A stretch of 64,000 bases of DNA, from the NCBI RefSeq assembly GCF_900129755.1, contig NZ_FQWT01000004.1:186001-250000 (forward strand). The letters run 5' to 3'. Under the pieces are notes generated by a model. It did not search any database and had not been told where the DNA came from. It worked only from the letters and a program-made list of their open reading frames with translations. This DNA is from Chryseobacterium oranimense. Lineage in GTDB: Bacteria; Bacteroidota; Bacteroidia; Flavobacteriales; Weeksellaceae. A program made the translations under genes and the position numbers. Shown piece after piece: positions 1 through 7,437 of the stretch (position 1 is the stretch's first letter; the number at the start of each line of letters is the position of its first letter).

Positions 1-965
1 TATATACCGGTGTTTACGATTTTAACGGGGCATCGCCGTTCAGTGTTTTAGGAAAGTTCATCAAAGGAGATTCCGGTTTGGCCTTAAACGATAAGTATGT
101 AATCTGGGACGTAAGAGCTTCGAGAATTATCATGGCCATACTGATAGGGAGCATGCTGGCCGTTTCCGGGACAAGCCTGCAGGGATTATTTAAAAATCCT
201 CTGGCAACGGGTGAAGCGATCGGCTTAACTTCAGGAGCAACCTTGCTGGCAGCCATTGCCATTGTTTTGGGAGGCCATTTTAAGCAGTATCTTCCCGAAG
301 TAGTCCAGTTTTCGTTAGTGGGAATATCAGCATTTTTAGGAGCTTTGCTGGCTATGATGCTGGTTTACAGGATTTCTACCAGTGCAGGGAAAACCAATGT
401 TGTCATGATGCTGTTAAGTGGTGTTGCCATTACATCAATAGGCTTTTCCATCACCGGATTCCTTATCTATATTTCAAAAGATGAGCAGTTAAGAGATCTT
501 ACCTTCTGGAATATGGGAAGCCTTGCCGCTGCTACCTGGACCAAGAATATTGTTTTAACGGTTGTTTTAATCATTTCATATGCTGTTCTACTTCCAAAAG
601 GAAAAGCCCTGAATGCAATGATGCTGGGGGAAAAAGATGCAGAACATTTAGGAATCAATGTTGAAAAACTGAAAAAGCAGATTGTGATCATTACCTCGCT
701 GATGGTAGGGACCTGCGTTGCGTTTTCAGGGACAATTGGCTTTGTAGGACTTATTGTTCCTTATATTTTAAGGCTTTTATTCAAGTCCAATTATGTTTTC
801 ATTCTGCCGTTGTCAGCAGTTTTGGGAAGTATTTTACTTTTAACTGCCGATACCATCAGCAGAAGCATTGTAGCCCCTTCGGAACTGCCGATCGGAATTT
901 TGACCTCCCTGATCGGAGGGCCTGTTTTTATTGCTATTTTAATTAAATTTAAAAAATCACTCTAA
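1..965 (+). CDS. hmuU: Haem/iron ABC transporter permease, FecCD family (5' end outside window)
   Basis: Inner-membrane permease that passes haem or a ferric chelate from a periplasmic binding protein to the cytoplasm. The frame is open from base 3 to the stop at 963-965, so the start lies before the window; an internal TTG at 78 is not the true start. About 320 residues are visible, nearly all hydrophobic helices. The FecCD-type stretch SGTSLQGLFKNPLATGE lies near the left end and FSGTIGFVGLIVPYILR about two thirds along, the site that contacts the ATPase. The stop overlaps the hmuV start by one base, so the two are co-translated. Haem as substrate is inferred from hmuS and the ChaN-like gene downstream. 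Confidence 0.9.
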   Translation, partial: YTGVYDFNGASPFSVLGKFIKGDSGLALNDKYVIWDVRASRIIMAILIGSMLAVSGTSLQGLFKNPLATGEAIGLTSGATLLAAIAIVLGGHFKQYLPEVVQFSLVGISAFLGALLAMMLVYRISTSAGKTNVVMMLLSGVAITSIGFSITGFLIYISKDEQLRDLTFWNMGSLAAATWTKNIVLTVVLIISYAVLLPKGKALNAMMLGEKDAEHLGINVEKLKKQIVIITSLMVGTCVAFSGTIGFVGLIVPYILRLLFKSNYVFILPLSAVLGSILLLTADTISRSIVAPSELPIGILTSLIGGPVFIAILIKFKKSL

Positions 966-1735
966 TGATAAAAGCACATCAGATCAACTATCTCCACAGG
1001 AATTTCCATATTCTTGACGGTGTTGATGTCTCTTTGGATTACGGAGAGTTTTTAGCGATTGTAGGACCGAACGGAGCCGGCAAATCCAGTCTTCTGAGTG
1101 TTTTGGCCAATGAAGTTAAAGGAAAACAGAAAATTGTATTTAAGGACAAACCCATTACCGATTGGGAAGTAAGGGAATTATCCAGGCATAAATCCAAATT
1201 TTCCCAGCATAATTCCAATGAAATCCCTTTGCAGGTAAAAGATGTTGTTATGATGGGCAGATATCCTTATTTCGATACCCAGCCCGCAAAAGAAGACCTT
1301 GAAGCCATGAACAATATGATGTACGAAACAGATATTTTTCATTTGAAAGACAGGGATTACAATACTTTATCCGGCGGAGAGAAACAGCGTGTACACCTTT
1401 CAAGAGTAATGGCGCAGCTGCAAAATGAAATTGTCCACAAACTAGTTTTTCTGGATGAACCCCTGAATAATTTAGACATAAAACACCAGTATAAAGCGCT
1501 GGAAATTATTAAAAATTTTACCGGAAAAGCCAACAGCGCTATTGTCGTGATGCATGACCTTAACCTTGCAGCCCAATTCGCGGACAAAATTTTGTTAATG
1601 AAATCAGGAAAGGTTTCTGCATACGGAACACCGGAAGAAGTATTTACGGCTCACAATATCAGCCAGGCGTACAATTTCCCGTGCACCATCTGCGGACACC
1701 CGATTACCAATAACCCAATGATCATTTTTGGATAA
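965..1735 (+). CDS. hmuV: Haem ABC transporter ATP-binding protein
   Basis: ATPase that drives the FecCD permease upstream. All ABC motifs are visible: Walker A GPNGAGKS at residues 34-41, signature LSGGEKQR from residue 135, Walker B LVFLDEP from about 160 with D164 and E165, and the H-loop histidine at 197 in HDLNLAAQ. At 256 residues it has the usual length for HmuV/FecE proteins. It starts on the last base of the permease stop codon and is followed two bases later by a methyltransferase, so it sits in the middle of a tight operon. The family also serves siderophores and cobalamin; haem is preferred from the neighbours. Confidence 0.93.
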   Translation: MIKAHQINYLHRNFHILDGVDVSLDYGEFLAIVGPNGAGKSSLLSVLANEVKGKQKIVFKDKPITDWEVRELSRHKSKFSQHNSNEIPLQVKDVVMMGRYPYFDTQPAKEDLEAMNNMMYETDIFHLKDRDYNTLSGGEKQRVHLSRVMAQLQNEIVHKLVFLDEPLNNLDIKHQYKALEIIKNFTGKANSAIVVMHDLNLAAQFADKILLMKSGKVSAYGTPEEVFTAHNISQAYNFPCTICGHPITNNPMIIFG

Positions 1736-1737
1736 CC

Positions 1738-2388
1738 ATGGAAAAAGATGAATTAAAAATCCTCGCTCAGAACCTTGCCAATCCGCAGGGAGAAAAAGGA
1801 ATAGAGATCGGCGAAATGATGCATGCCACCAACATCAGCATGACATTGGAAAGTATCAAAACGCTTTTAATAGAAGATAATGAACATATTCTTGAAATAG
1901 GGCACGGAAATGCTGGGCACCTGAAAAATATTTTAAGCAGGGCTCAAAATCTGAAATATACAGGAGTTGATATTTCTGAAACCATGCACAATGAAGCCGG
2001 AAAACTTAATAATAACTTTCAAAATCAGGCAGAATTCATCTTGTATGAAGGTAAAAAGCTCCCTTTTGAGGATAAAACCTTTGATAAGATATTTACCGTT
2101 AATACCGTATATTTCTGGGAAGAACCTGTTGAATTTCTCAATGAAATCCACAGGGTTTTAAAGAAAGACGGGACTTTTGTTCTCACTTTCGGACAGAGAA
2201 AATTCATGGAAACACTTCCTTTCACGGAATACGATTTTACACTATACAGCAACAGCGAAATGGAACAGCTTGTTTCCCAAAGCCATTTCAAGAGAATGAA
2301 AATTTCCGAAAAAGAAGAAGACATACCAAGCAAATCGGGAAACGAGACTATACACAGAATTTATACAATTTTAACCATAAAAAAATAA
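1738..2388 (+). CDS. Class I SAM-dependent methyltransferase in the haem operon
   Basis: Methyltransferase of the Methyltransf_11 type. The SAM-binding motif I ILEIGHGNAG is at residues 51-60, the acidic end of beta-2 is VDISE further on, and the motif IV region reads FDKIFTVNTVYFW. The substrate cannot be read from the sequence. It begins two bases after the hmuV stop and ends four bases before hmuS, so it is transcribed with the haem uptake genes. A role on haem, a haem breakdown product or a siderophore is possible but is only inference from position. 216 residues, complete. Confidence 0.85.
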   Translation: MEKDELKILAQNLANPQGEKGIEIGEMMHATNISMTLESIKTLLIEDNEHILEIGHGNAGHLKNILSRAQNLKYTGVDISETMHNEAGKLNNNFQNQAEFILYEGKKLPFEDKTFDKIFTVNTVYFWEEPVEFLNEIHRVLKKDGTFVLTFGQRKFMETLPFTEYDFTLYSNSEMEQLVSQSHFKRMKISEKEEDIPSKSGNETIHRIYTILTIKK

Positions 2389-2392
2389 AATA

Positions 2393-3421
2393 ATGAGCAC
2401 ATTAGTTAATGATTTAAAGGAAAAATGGGAAGCTCTGAAAACAGAAAATCCACACATCAGAATAAGAAATGCCGCAGCACAGCTTGGAGTGAGTGAAGCT
2501 GAACTATTGGCAACAAGTATAGGCGAAGGAGTAACAGTACTTAAGCCGGAATTTCCTGCCCTCCTTTCCGAAGCAGAAAAATTAGGCAAAGTAATGGCTC
2601 TTACCCGTAACGACGAATGCGTTCATGAAAGAAAAGGCACTTACCAGAACGGCGATTTCAGCAGTCCGCATGCCCAGCTTTTCGTAGGTGAAGATATTGA
2701 CCTCAGGATATTTCTTAACCACTGGATATCTGCTTTTGCAGTTGTGGAAGGCGATAAAAAGAGTCTTCAGTTCTTCGGAAAAGATGGTTTGGCCCTTCAT
2801 AAAATATATCTGACAAAAGACAGTGATGAAGCTGCATTCAATGCTATTGTGGAAAAATTTAAAGCTGAAGATCAAAACCAGCCTTTAACAATTGAAACTG
2901 TAACTCCTAAAGCTCCTGAAAAGGCGGATTCTGAAATTGATGCGGAAGGATTCAAAAAAGCATGGACAGAATTAAAAGATACCCACGATTTCTTTATGAT
3001 GACGAGAAAATTCGGGGTAAGCAGAACCCAGGCATTGAGACTGGCTCCTGAAGGATTTGCTAAAAAAATTGACAATTCCAAAGTAGTAAATGTTCTGGAA
3101 GATGCCTCAGAAAAGAATATCCCGATCATGGTGTTCGTAGGAAACAGGGGAATTATCCAGATTCACACCGGGAATGTGAAGAAAACCCTTTGGCACCAGC
3201 AATGGTTCAATGTAATGGACCCGGATTTCAACTTACACCTGGATGTTACGAAAATTGCCGAAGCATGGATCGTTAAAAAACCTACGGAAGACGGAGAAGT
3301 GACGGCTATTGAGGTATTCAATAAAGAAGGAGACTTCATCGTTCAGTTCTTCGGAAAAAGAAAACCAGGAATTCCTGAGCTGCAGGAGTGGAAAGACCTT
3401 GTGGCAGAATTAGAGAAATAA
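2393..3421 (+). CDS. hmuS: Haemin-degrading factor, HemS/ChuX family
   Basis: Cytoplasmic haem-binding protein of the HemS/HmuS/ChuS family, which receives imported haem and releases its iron. The protein has two related halves, about residues 5-165 and 185-342; each starts with a helix of the type LKEKWEALK or FKKAWTELK and ends with a sheet containing LQFFGKDG or VQFFGKRKPG. The conserved haem-ligand region reads DTHDFFMMTRKFGVSR with the histidine at residue 198. The length, 342, is normal. It is the fourth gene of the operon, four bases after the methyltransferase. HemS-type proteins differ in whether they degrade haem or only store it, so the exact reaction is uncertain. Confidence 0.92.
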   Translation: MSTLVNDLKEKWEALKTENPHIRIRNAAAQLGVSEAELLATSIGEGVTVLKPEFPALLSEAEKLGKVMALTRNDECVHERKGTYQNGDFSSPHAQLFVGEDIDLRIFLNHWISAFAVVEGDKKSLQFFGKDGLALHKIYLTKDSDEAAFNAIVEKFKAEDQNQPLTIETVTPKAPEKADSEIDAEGFKKAWTELKDTHDFFMMTRKFGVSRTQALRLAPEGFAKKIDNSKVVNVLEDASEKNIPIMVFVGNRGIIQIHTGNVKKTLWHQQWFNVMDPDFNLHLDVTKIAEAWIVKKPTEDGEVTAIEVFNKEGDFIVQFFGKRKPGIPELQEWKDLVAELEK

Positions 3422-3625
3422 ATAGTTAGATGATTTTAAGCGGACCGTTTTGTTTTTTTATTCAAGGCGGTATTTTGTTTTTTGAAGTGAAAAGGCGAAA
3501 TTACTGAAAGGCTAAAAAGCTGAGAAAGCAAAGAAGGGTTGGTTTTAATTGTGATAATACTCAAAATAAAAACTTTCTGAGACAGGAAAATGCAGTTTTG
3601 CAATTCTGCCCATTTGCCTTTTTGC

Positions 3626-3633
3626 TAAATTTG
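3626..3633 (+). promoter_or_regulatory. -7 box of the ChaN-like gene
   Basis: TAAATTTG fits the Bacteroidota -7 consensus TAnnTTTG and lies 15 bases before the ATG at 3649. No clear -33 TTG sits at the ideal 19-base spacing (TTC at 3604-3606). Confidence 0.5.
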
Positions 3634-3648
3634 AAATAAATTAATATA

Positions 3649-4521
3649 ATGAAGAATATTTTCATCGCCATTTTACTGGCAGGCTTCTGCTCATTAAGCG
3701 GGCAGGATCTTAAAGCTTACCAGTTTTATGATAAAAAAGGAAAAGAAATAAAAACCGATAAACTGGTTAAAGAGCTGGCTGAGTATGATGTGGTTTTCTT
3801 TGGCGAAAATCATAACAGCTCTATCAATCACTGGCTTCAGCTGAAGGTGACCGAAGGTTTGTTTGAAAAAAAGAACGGGCAGATCATTCTGGGAGCGGAA
3901 ATGTTCGAAAGGGATAATCAGGAGCAGCTGAATCAGTATTTAAATGGAAAGTTTGATGCCAAAACGTTGAAAGACTCAGCCCGTTTATGGAACAATTATG
4001 GGACAGACTACAAACCTCTGGTTGATTTTGCCAAAACCAAAAAGCTGAACTTCATTGCAACCAATATTCCAAGAAGATATGCCTCCCAAACTGCAAAAGA
4101 GGGTCTTGAATCTCTGAATACACTAAGTGCCCGAGAGAAAACCTATATTGCCCAGCTTCCTATTAAAGTAACCCTGGATACCCCAGGTTATCAGGAGATG
4201 AAAGCTATGATGGGCGACCATGCAGAAGGAACCAAAGTGATGAACTTCATTTCAGCACAGGCCACAAAAGATGCTACCATGGCCGAATCGATTCTGAAAA
4301 ATATTCAGGCCGGAAAAACTTTCATTCACTACAATGGAAACTATCACAGCAAAGAATTCGGAGGAATTTACTGGTACATCAAACAGAAAAACCCGAACCT
4401 TAAAATGGCAGTGATTTCTGTCTTTGAATCGGAAGATCCGGAGCTTAAAGTTCCTGCAAAAGACTATATCCCGACGGATTTCAACCTGATAATTCCGGCG
4501 GATATGACGAAGACATTTTAA
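3649..4521 (+). CDS. ChaN-like haem-binding protein (Tiki/DUF399 fold)
   Basis: Exported protein of the ChaN family, which binds haem in the cell envelope. The first 20 residues form a signal peptide ending near LSGQ; there is no proper lipobox, so it is probably periplasmic rather than lipid-anchored. The family signature is the early FFGENHNSSINHW, followed by ILGAEMFERDNQ and a late HYNGNYHSKEFGG with several histidines. It lies 227 bases after hmuS with its own -7 box, so it is likely a separate unit of the same haem function. Tiki-like metalloproteases share the fold; the haem context favours the ChaN role. Confidence 0.85.
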   Translation: MKNIFIAILLAGFCSLSGQDLKAYQFYDKKGKEIKTDKLVKELAEYDVVFFGENHNSSINHWLQLKVTEGLFEKKNGQIILGAEMFERDNQEQLNQYLNGKFDAKTLKDSARLWNNYGTDYKPLVDFAKTKKLNFIATNIPRRYASQTAKEGLESLNTLSAREKTYIAQLPIKVTLDTPGYQEMKAMMGDHAEGTKVMNFISAQATKDATMAESILKNIQAGKTFIHYNGNYHSKEFGGIYWYIKQKNPNLKMAVISVFESEDPELKVPAKDYIPTDFNLIIPADMTKTF

Positions 4522-4565
4522 ATTCTGAAAGTCTTTTTTCAGCAAAGAATTTTGTAATTATAAAA

Positions 4566-4648
4566 AAGGCTTCGACTCCGCTCAGCCTGACAATGATAAT
4601 ACTATCCGTAATATTTTCCACTGTCAGGCTGAGCGGAGTCGAAGCCTT
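4566..4648. repeat. Perfect 27-bp inverted repeat with 29-base spacer
   Basis: Left arm 4566-4592, right arm 4622-4648; the arms contain CTTCGACTCCGCTCAG and its exact complement. It lies between the convergent ChaN-like gene and the 87-residue gene. A second copy with changed but still pairing arm ends is at 44023-44105. It can act as a two-way terminator, but arms this long and repeated are more like a dispersed palindromic element of the REP type. Confidence 0.85.
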
Positions 4649-4664
4649 CTCTCCATTCTTTTCT

Positions 4665-4928
4665 TTAGAAAGTTGTTATTTCTGCCTGACCAACAGAGAT
4701 ACCATTATACCCGCTAGCACAGAATGCAGGTTGATGTGTTAAATCTCCTGCCCAATTAGAGCATTTTACACATAGTTTTCCACCCTCGGATCCGTAAAAT
4801 TCTTGTCCTTGATCTACTGCTCCTCTAAATATGACAGTCATTTGATCATAAGACAGACCAGTATTAGCTGATTCTCTTACTTCAACGTTAGAATAGCTTT
4901 GATTTGCTTTTAGTACAGGATAGCTCAT
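4665..4928 (-). CDS. Small protein of unknown function (87 residues)
   Basis: I do not recognise the family. The protein begins MSYPVLKANQSYSNVEV, has no signal peptide or membrane segment, and carries three cysteines in its second half (two in LCVKCSNW, one in AFCASGY) amid many Gly, Ser and Asn. Composition suggests a small beta-rich or secreted protein, but no export signal is seen. It stands alone, converging on the ChaN-like gene across the long palindrome, and lies just before the remnant of a Gly-Gly leader peptide gene. Codon use looks ordinary and the frame is free of stops, so I take it as real. Confidence 0.6.
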   Translation of the reverse strand: MSYPVLKANQSYSNVEVRESANTGLSYDQMTVIFRGAVDQGQEFYGSEGGKLCVKCSNWAGDLTHQPAFCASGYNGISVGQAEITTF

Positions 4929-5356
4929 ATGTTATAGTTTTTAGTTACTTTAAATATAAAAATTATTATAAATATAATCATCAGTTTTTCCGAGTATATT
5001 TTGATAATATGAATTTTAATGTATTTATATTTATGAAAAATATTAAAAAATTAAACAGAACATAACAAAGTCGATTGTAGGTGTTTGTTTAGGTCTCACT
5101 CCCAATTATGCGGACCTGTTGGTGGCTACGCAGAAATGTATATGCTTTTGTAATTTTGAATTGAAAAAAACTATTTTTAATTCATAAAAAACGATTATAC
5201 TCTTTTTTATAAAATCCAGATTCCTTATTTTCCTTTCTCACTACAGAAGATTTTTCAACAAAAAAAGTTATTCTAAGCTTAGGCATTCAAACTTAGAATG
5301 CGTGGCTCATGAAAAATTGCAGCACAATATTTATCTTTACACTACAAATAATAAAA
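4929..5356. other. AT-rich gap of 428 bases
   Basis: Apart from the decayed Gly-Gly leader remnant at 5033-5152, I see only AT-rich sequence and no complete gene. The upstream regions of both flanking genes lie here, without a clear TAnnTTTG box for either. Confidence 0.5.
5033..5152 (+). pseudogene. Decayed gene for a Gly-Gly-leader (bacteriocin-like) peptide
   Basis: ATG at 5033 opens MKNIKKLNRT and stops at TAA 5063-5065. Moving to the frame of base 5065 the reading continues as TKSIVGVCLGLTPNYA, which together looks like a leader MKNIKKLNRT-xx-KSIVGG with one base lost and the second Gly changed to Val. A third frame further on reads LCGPVGGYAEMYMLL and then stops. The start resembles the intact peptide at 60378 (MKNAKKLKKEDLKNITGG). 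This is a reading by eye of a short, shifted frame, so confidence is moderate. Confidence 0.4.
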
Positions 5357-5986
5357 ATGAAAAAAATATCTTTTCTGCTCATCTTATTTATCGGCCTTAT
5401 CAATGCTCAGAAACTTACATCAAACGAAATTTCACTGATCAATCAGGGAGAAATCAGCACGGCATTGCCCATTTACCAGACCACAGATGCACATCAGCAC
5501 AAAACTTTACTCAACCTTTCTACAGAAATAGATCCGGTTGACCCCAATACGGCAACTTTAGTGAAAAGAATGAAAGAATCTCTTCTTTCAACGGATGGCG
5601 GAGTAGGAATTGCAGCGCCACAGGTCGGGATCAACAGGAAAGTGATCTGGGTTCAGCGTTTTGATAAAGAAGGAAGTCCTTTGGAATATTTCATCAATCC
5701 CGTGATTGTCTGGAAATCGGAACTACAGAATCTTGGTCCGGAAGGTGATTTATCCATTCCTGAATTCAGGGATCAGTTCTACAGAAGTAAAGTGATTCAG
5801 CTGGAATATGTTGATCTGAAAGGGCAGAAGTATTCCGAAATTGTAGAGGGCTTTACTGCAGTTATCTTTCAGCATGAAATCGATCATCTCTTCGGTATTC
5901 TGATTTCAGATAAAAAGGAAAAAGAAAAGAATGATTCTTATAAAAGGGTAGATGCCTTTAAAAGAAGCGATTCAACGACGAGATAA
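5357..5986 (+). CDS. Exported peptide deformylase-like protein with altered metal site
   Basis: Peptide deformylase fold; normal members remove the formyl group from new proteins in the cytoplasm using a metal held by one Cys and two His. The ATG at 5357 gives a clear signal peptide (MKKISFLLILFIGLINAQ), so I prefer it to 5309, which would add 16 odd residues. Motif 1 GVGIAAPQVG starts at residue 82 and motif 3 is H173-E174-I-D-H177, both intact. Motif 2 reads EGDLS at 129-133: the metal-binding Cys is Asp131. Export plus this change means it probably does not act on nascent chains; its substrate is unknown. The last bases are copied at 7388-7417. Confidence 0.8.
   Translation: MKKISFLLILFIGLINAQKLTSNEISLINQGEISTALPIYQTTDAHQHKTLLNLSTEIDPVDPNTATLVKRMKESLLSTDGGVGIAAPQVGINRKVIWVQRFDKEGSPLEYFINPVIVWKSELQNLGPEGDLSIPEFRDQFYRSKVIQLEYVDLKGQKYSEIVEGFTAVIFQHEIDHLFGILISDKKEKEKNDSYKRVDAFKRSDSTTR
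5957..5986. repeat. Left copy of 30-bp direct repeat (3' end of deformylase-like gene)
   Basis: Matches 7388-7417 at 28 of 30 positions, with GCGATTCAACGACGAGATAA identical. The repeat covers the last codons (FKRSDSTTR) and stop of the deformylase-like gene. The two copies bracket a 1.4-kb segment with two minus-strand genes. Confidence 0.8.
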
Positions 5987-6023
5987 CCGGGGCATTTATC
6001 AAATACAGATATCAAATAGAAAA

Positions 6024-6057
6024 AGCAAGGATTTTGACTGAAAATCCTTGCTTTTTT
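6024..6057. terminator. Bidirectional terminator
   Basis: 12-bp perfect stem (AGCAAGGATTTT with its complement at 6041-6052), 5-base loop and a T-run, with A-run on the other side. It serves the convergent deformylase-like gene and VOC gene. Confidence 0.85.
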
Positions 6058-6095
6058 ATCTTTAGAATCTAGAATGAAGTATTTATTATTTATGA

Positions 6096-6515
6096 TCAGG
6101 AGTCAAATTCTACCATCCATTCAATTCCATATTTGTCTCTGAACATACCGAAATAAGAACCCCATGGACTGTCGGAAATAGGCATTTCAATCTGCCCGCC
6201 TGCGGAAAGTCCGTTGAATATTTTATCTGCTTCCTCTTTGCTTTCTGCATTAATGACAATTTTGCTTCTGTTCTCATTTTCGTTAGTGCGTCCCAGTATT
6301 TCAGGTACATCATTCGCCATTAAAACCGTGTGGCCGATTGGTAAAGCAATGTGCATTATTTTATCTGCTTCCTTTTCTGATACCGGAAATTCAGCATTAG
6401 CCAGATCTTTAAACCGAACGATTTTTGTAAACTCTCCACCAAATACTGATCTGTAAAAGTTGAATGCTTCTTCTGCATTACCATTGAAATTAACGTGTGG
6501 ATTAATATTCGCCAT
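6096..6515 (-). CDS. VOC family protein, PhnB/glyoxalase-like
   Basis: Small cytoplasmic protein of the vicinal oxygen chelate superfamily, PhnB-like subgroup. It opens with MANINPHVNFNGNAEEAFNFY and ends with SPWGSYFGMFRDKYGIEWMVEF, the typical two ends of this group, in which DKYGIEW belongs to the last metal-site strand. At 139 residues it is full length. The reaction or ligand cannot be told; relatives are often annotated as glyoxalase or bleomycin resistance without proof. It lies inside the segment flanked by the 30-bp direct repeats and shares a terminator with the deformylase-like gene. Confidence 0.85.
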   Translation of the reverse strand: MANINPHVNFNGNAEEAFNFYRSVFGGEFTKIVRFKDLANAEFPVSEKEADKIMHIALPIGHTVLMANDVPEILGRTNENENRSKIVINAESKEEADKIFNGLSAGGQIEMPISDSPWGSYFGMFRDKYGIEWMVEFDS

Positions 6516-6525
6516 AATTTTTGTT

Positions 6526-6617
6526 TTAATTGTTATTTAAAATTTTTAAATCATCTAATTTTTTACGCTCGTAATCAAAGTCTTCATATTGCCAGGCGAC
6601 GTTACCAGTTGCTGTTC
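6526..6617 (-). pseudogene. Possible 3' remnant of a broken gene
   Basis: On the minus strand, between the zinc-ribbon gene and the VOC gene, a frame without its own start encodes about 30 residues including GNVAWQYEDFDYERKKLDDL and then a stop. The composition looks like a real C-terminus rather than intergenic sequence. No family is recognised. It may be the tail of a gene cut off when its neighbour was inserted. Confidence 0.3.
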
Positions 6618-7250
6618 TCACCGTTCATTTATTATGTCAAACGGTATTCTAAACGAACCTTTATTTTTTATAAATTCTTTTTCTTCTTCTGTTAGTTCGT
6701 TTGTCCCGAGTCCAATGTCTTCCCATACTCTTCCGTCTTGTCGTTTAAGGGCAAATTCAATTGCTTCAATTTTTGGCTTTTTGTTTATGCCTAATATTGT
6801 TAAGTCCATAAATTGTCCTTGTTTAATTTCCCCTTTTGTAATTTGTCCTAATAGAAAAAATGGTCGGCCTGTTATTTGAACCGAGTTTTCAAGTTTAAAC
6901 TGTGCAACGGTTAAGCTGTGCCAATTATTTCCACAATATCTGCACTGCCTTGCGAATGGTGTCCTTGCGAGTTTGTTACATTTTGGACAATTATTCAGAA
7001 AAACTTTTTCAGGAACTTCATTCATTATCCGCTTGGCAACATTTAATTCAAATTCTTCATATCCGTCTTTGAGAAATTCTTTTATATTGGGTTGTTCGCT
7101 AATCCAACCTTTGTCAACCATCATTTTTCTCATTTTCGGGTTGCTCTCAGTTTTATACGTGTACATATGATATTTCAATGCCAGTTTTTCATCGTCTGTC
7201 ATTAAGTTGCTGAAATAATTTCTAATGTAATTCGCTGTTTCTTTGTTCAC
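6618..7250 (-). CDS. Zinc-ribbon protein of unknown function
   Basis: I do not recognise the family as a whole. Residues 1-75 are helical and charged; a four-cysteine zinc ribbon follows (CPKCNKLARTPFARQCRYCG, about residues 89-108). The part after it, ITGRPFFLLGQITKGEIKQGQFMDLTI onward, resembles the beta barrel of translation-factor domain 2, in which a Gly-x-Ile-x-x-Gly loop recurs; this is inference from pattern only. No signal peptide or membrane helix, so cytoplasmic. It lies in the direct-repeat-flanked segment and its last bases abut a gene remnant. Probably an accessory gene. Confidence 0.7.
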   Translation of the reverse strand: MNKETANYIRNYFSNLMTDDEKLALKYHMYTYKTESNPKMRKMMVDKGWISEQPNIKEFLKDGYEEFELNVAKRIMNEVPEKVFLNNCPKCNKLARTPFARQCRYCGNNWHSLTVAQFKLENSVQITGRPFFLLGQITKGEIKQGQFMDLTILGINKKPKIEAIEFALKRQDGRVWEDIGLGTNELTEEEKEFIKNKGSFRIPFDIINER

Positions 7251-7387
7251 GTATATCCTATTACGGTTGTTACTTGCAGTCAGCTTAATGCATTATGCCA
7301 TCCAAATTATAAGATAAAAATAAATAATTTTTAAATTGAAAATAGTTTTTTAATTCCGCGCTATTTTCAGTTAAAAAAATGGATATT

Positions 7388-7417
7388 TTTAAAATGAGCG
7401 ATTCAACGACGAGATAA
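7388..7417. repeat. Right copy of 30-bp direct repeat
   Basis: Matches the 3' end of the deformylase-like gene (5957-5986) with two differences. It still reads as coding sequence, MDIFKMSDSTTR and a stop, compared with VDAFKRSDSTTR in the gene, which suggests it is the tail of a diverged relative brought in with the inserted segment. Confidence 0.75.
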
Positions 7418-7437
7418 TCTGTCGTTTTTATGATATC

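Noticed and set aside
3422..3648. Terminator after hmuS
   Set aside because: T-runs are present, but the only pairing near them (GCGGACCG) is too weak to support a hairpin.
5309..5356. Upstream ATG as start of the deformylase-like gene
   Set aside because: It would put 16 unrelated residues before a clear signal peptide; the ATG at 5357 is a better start.
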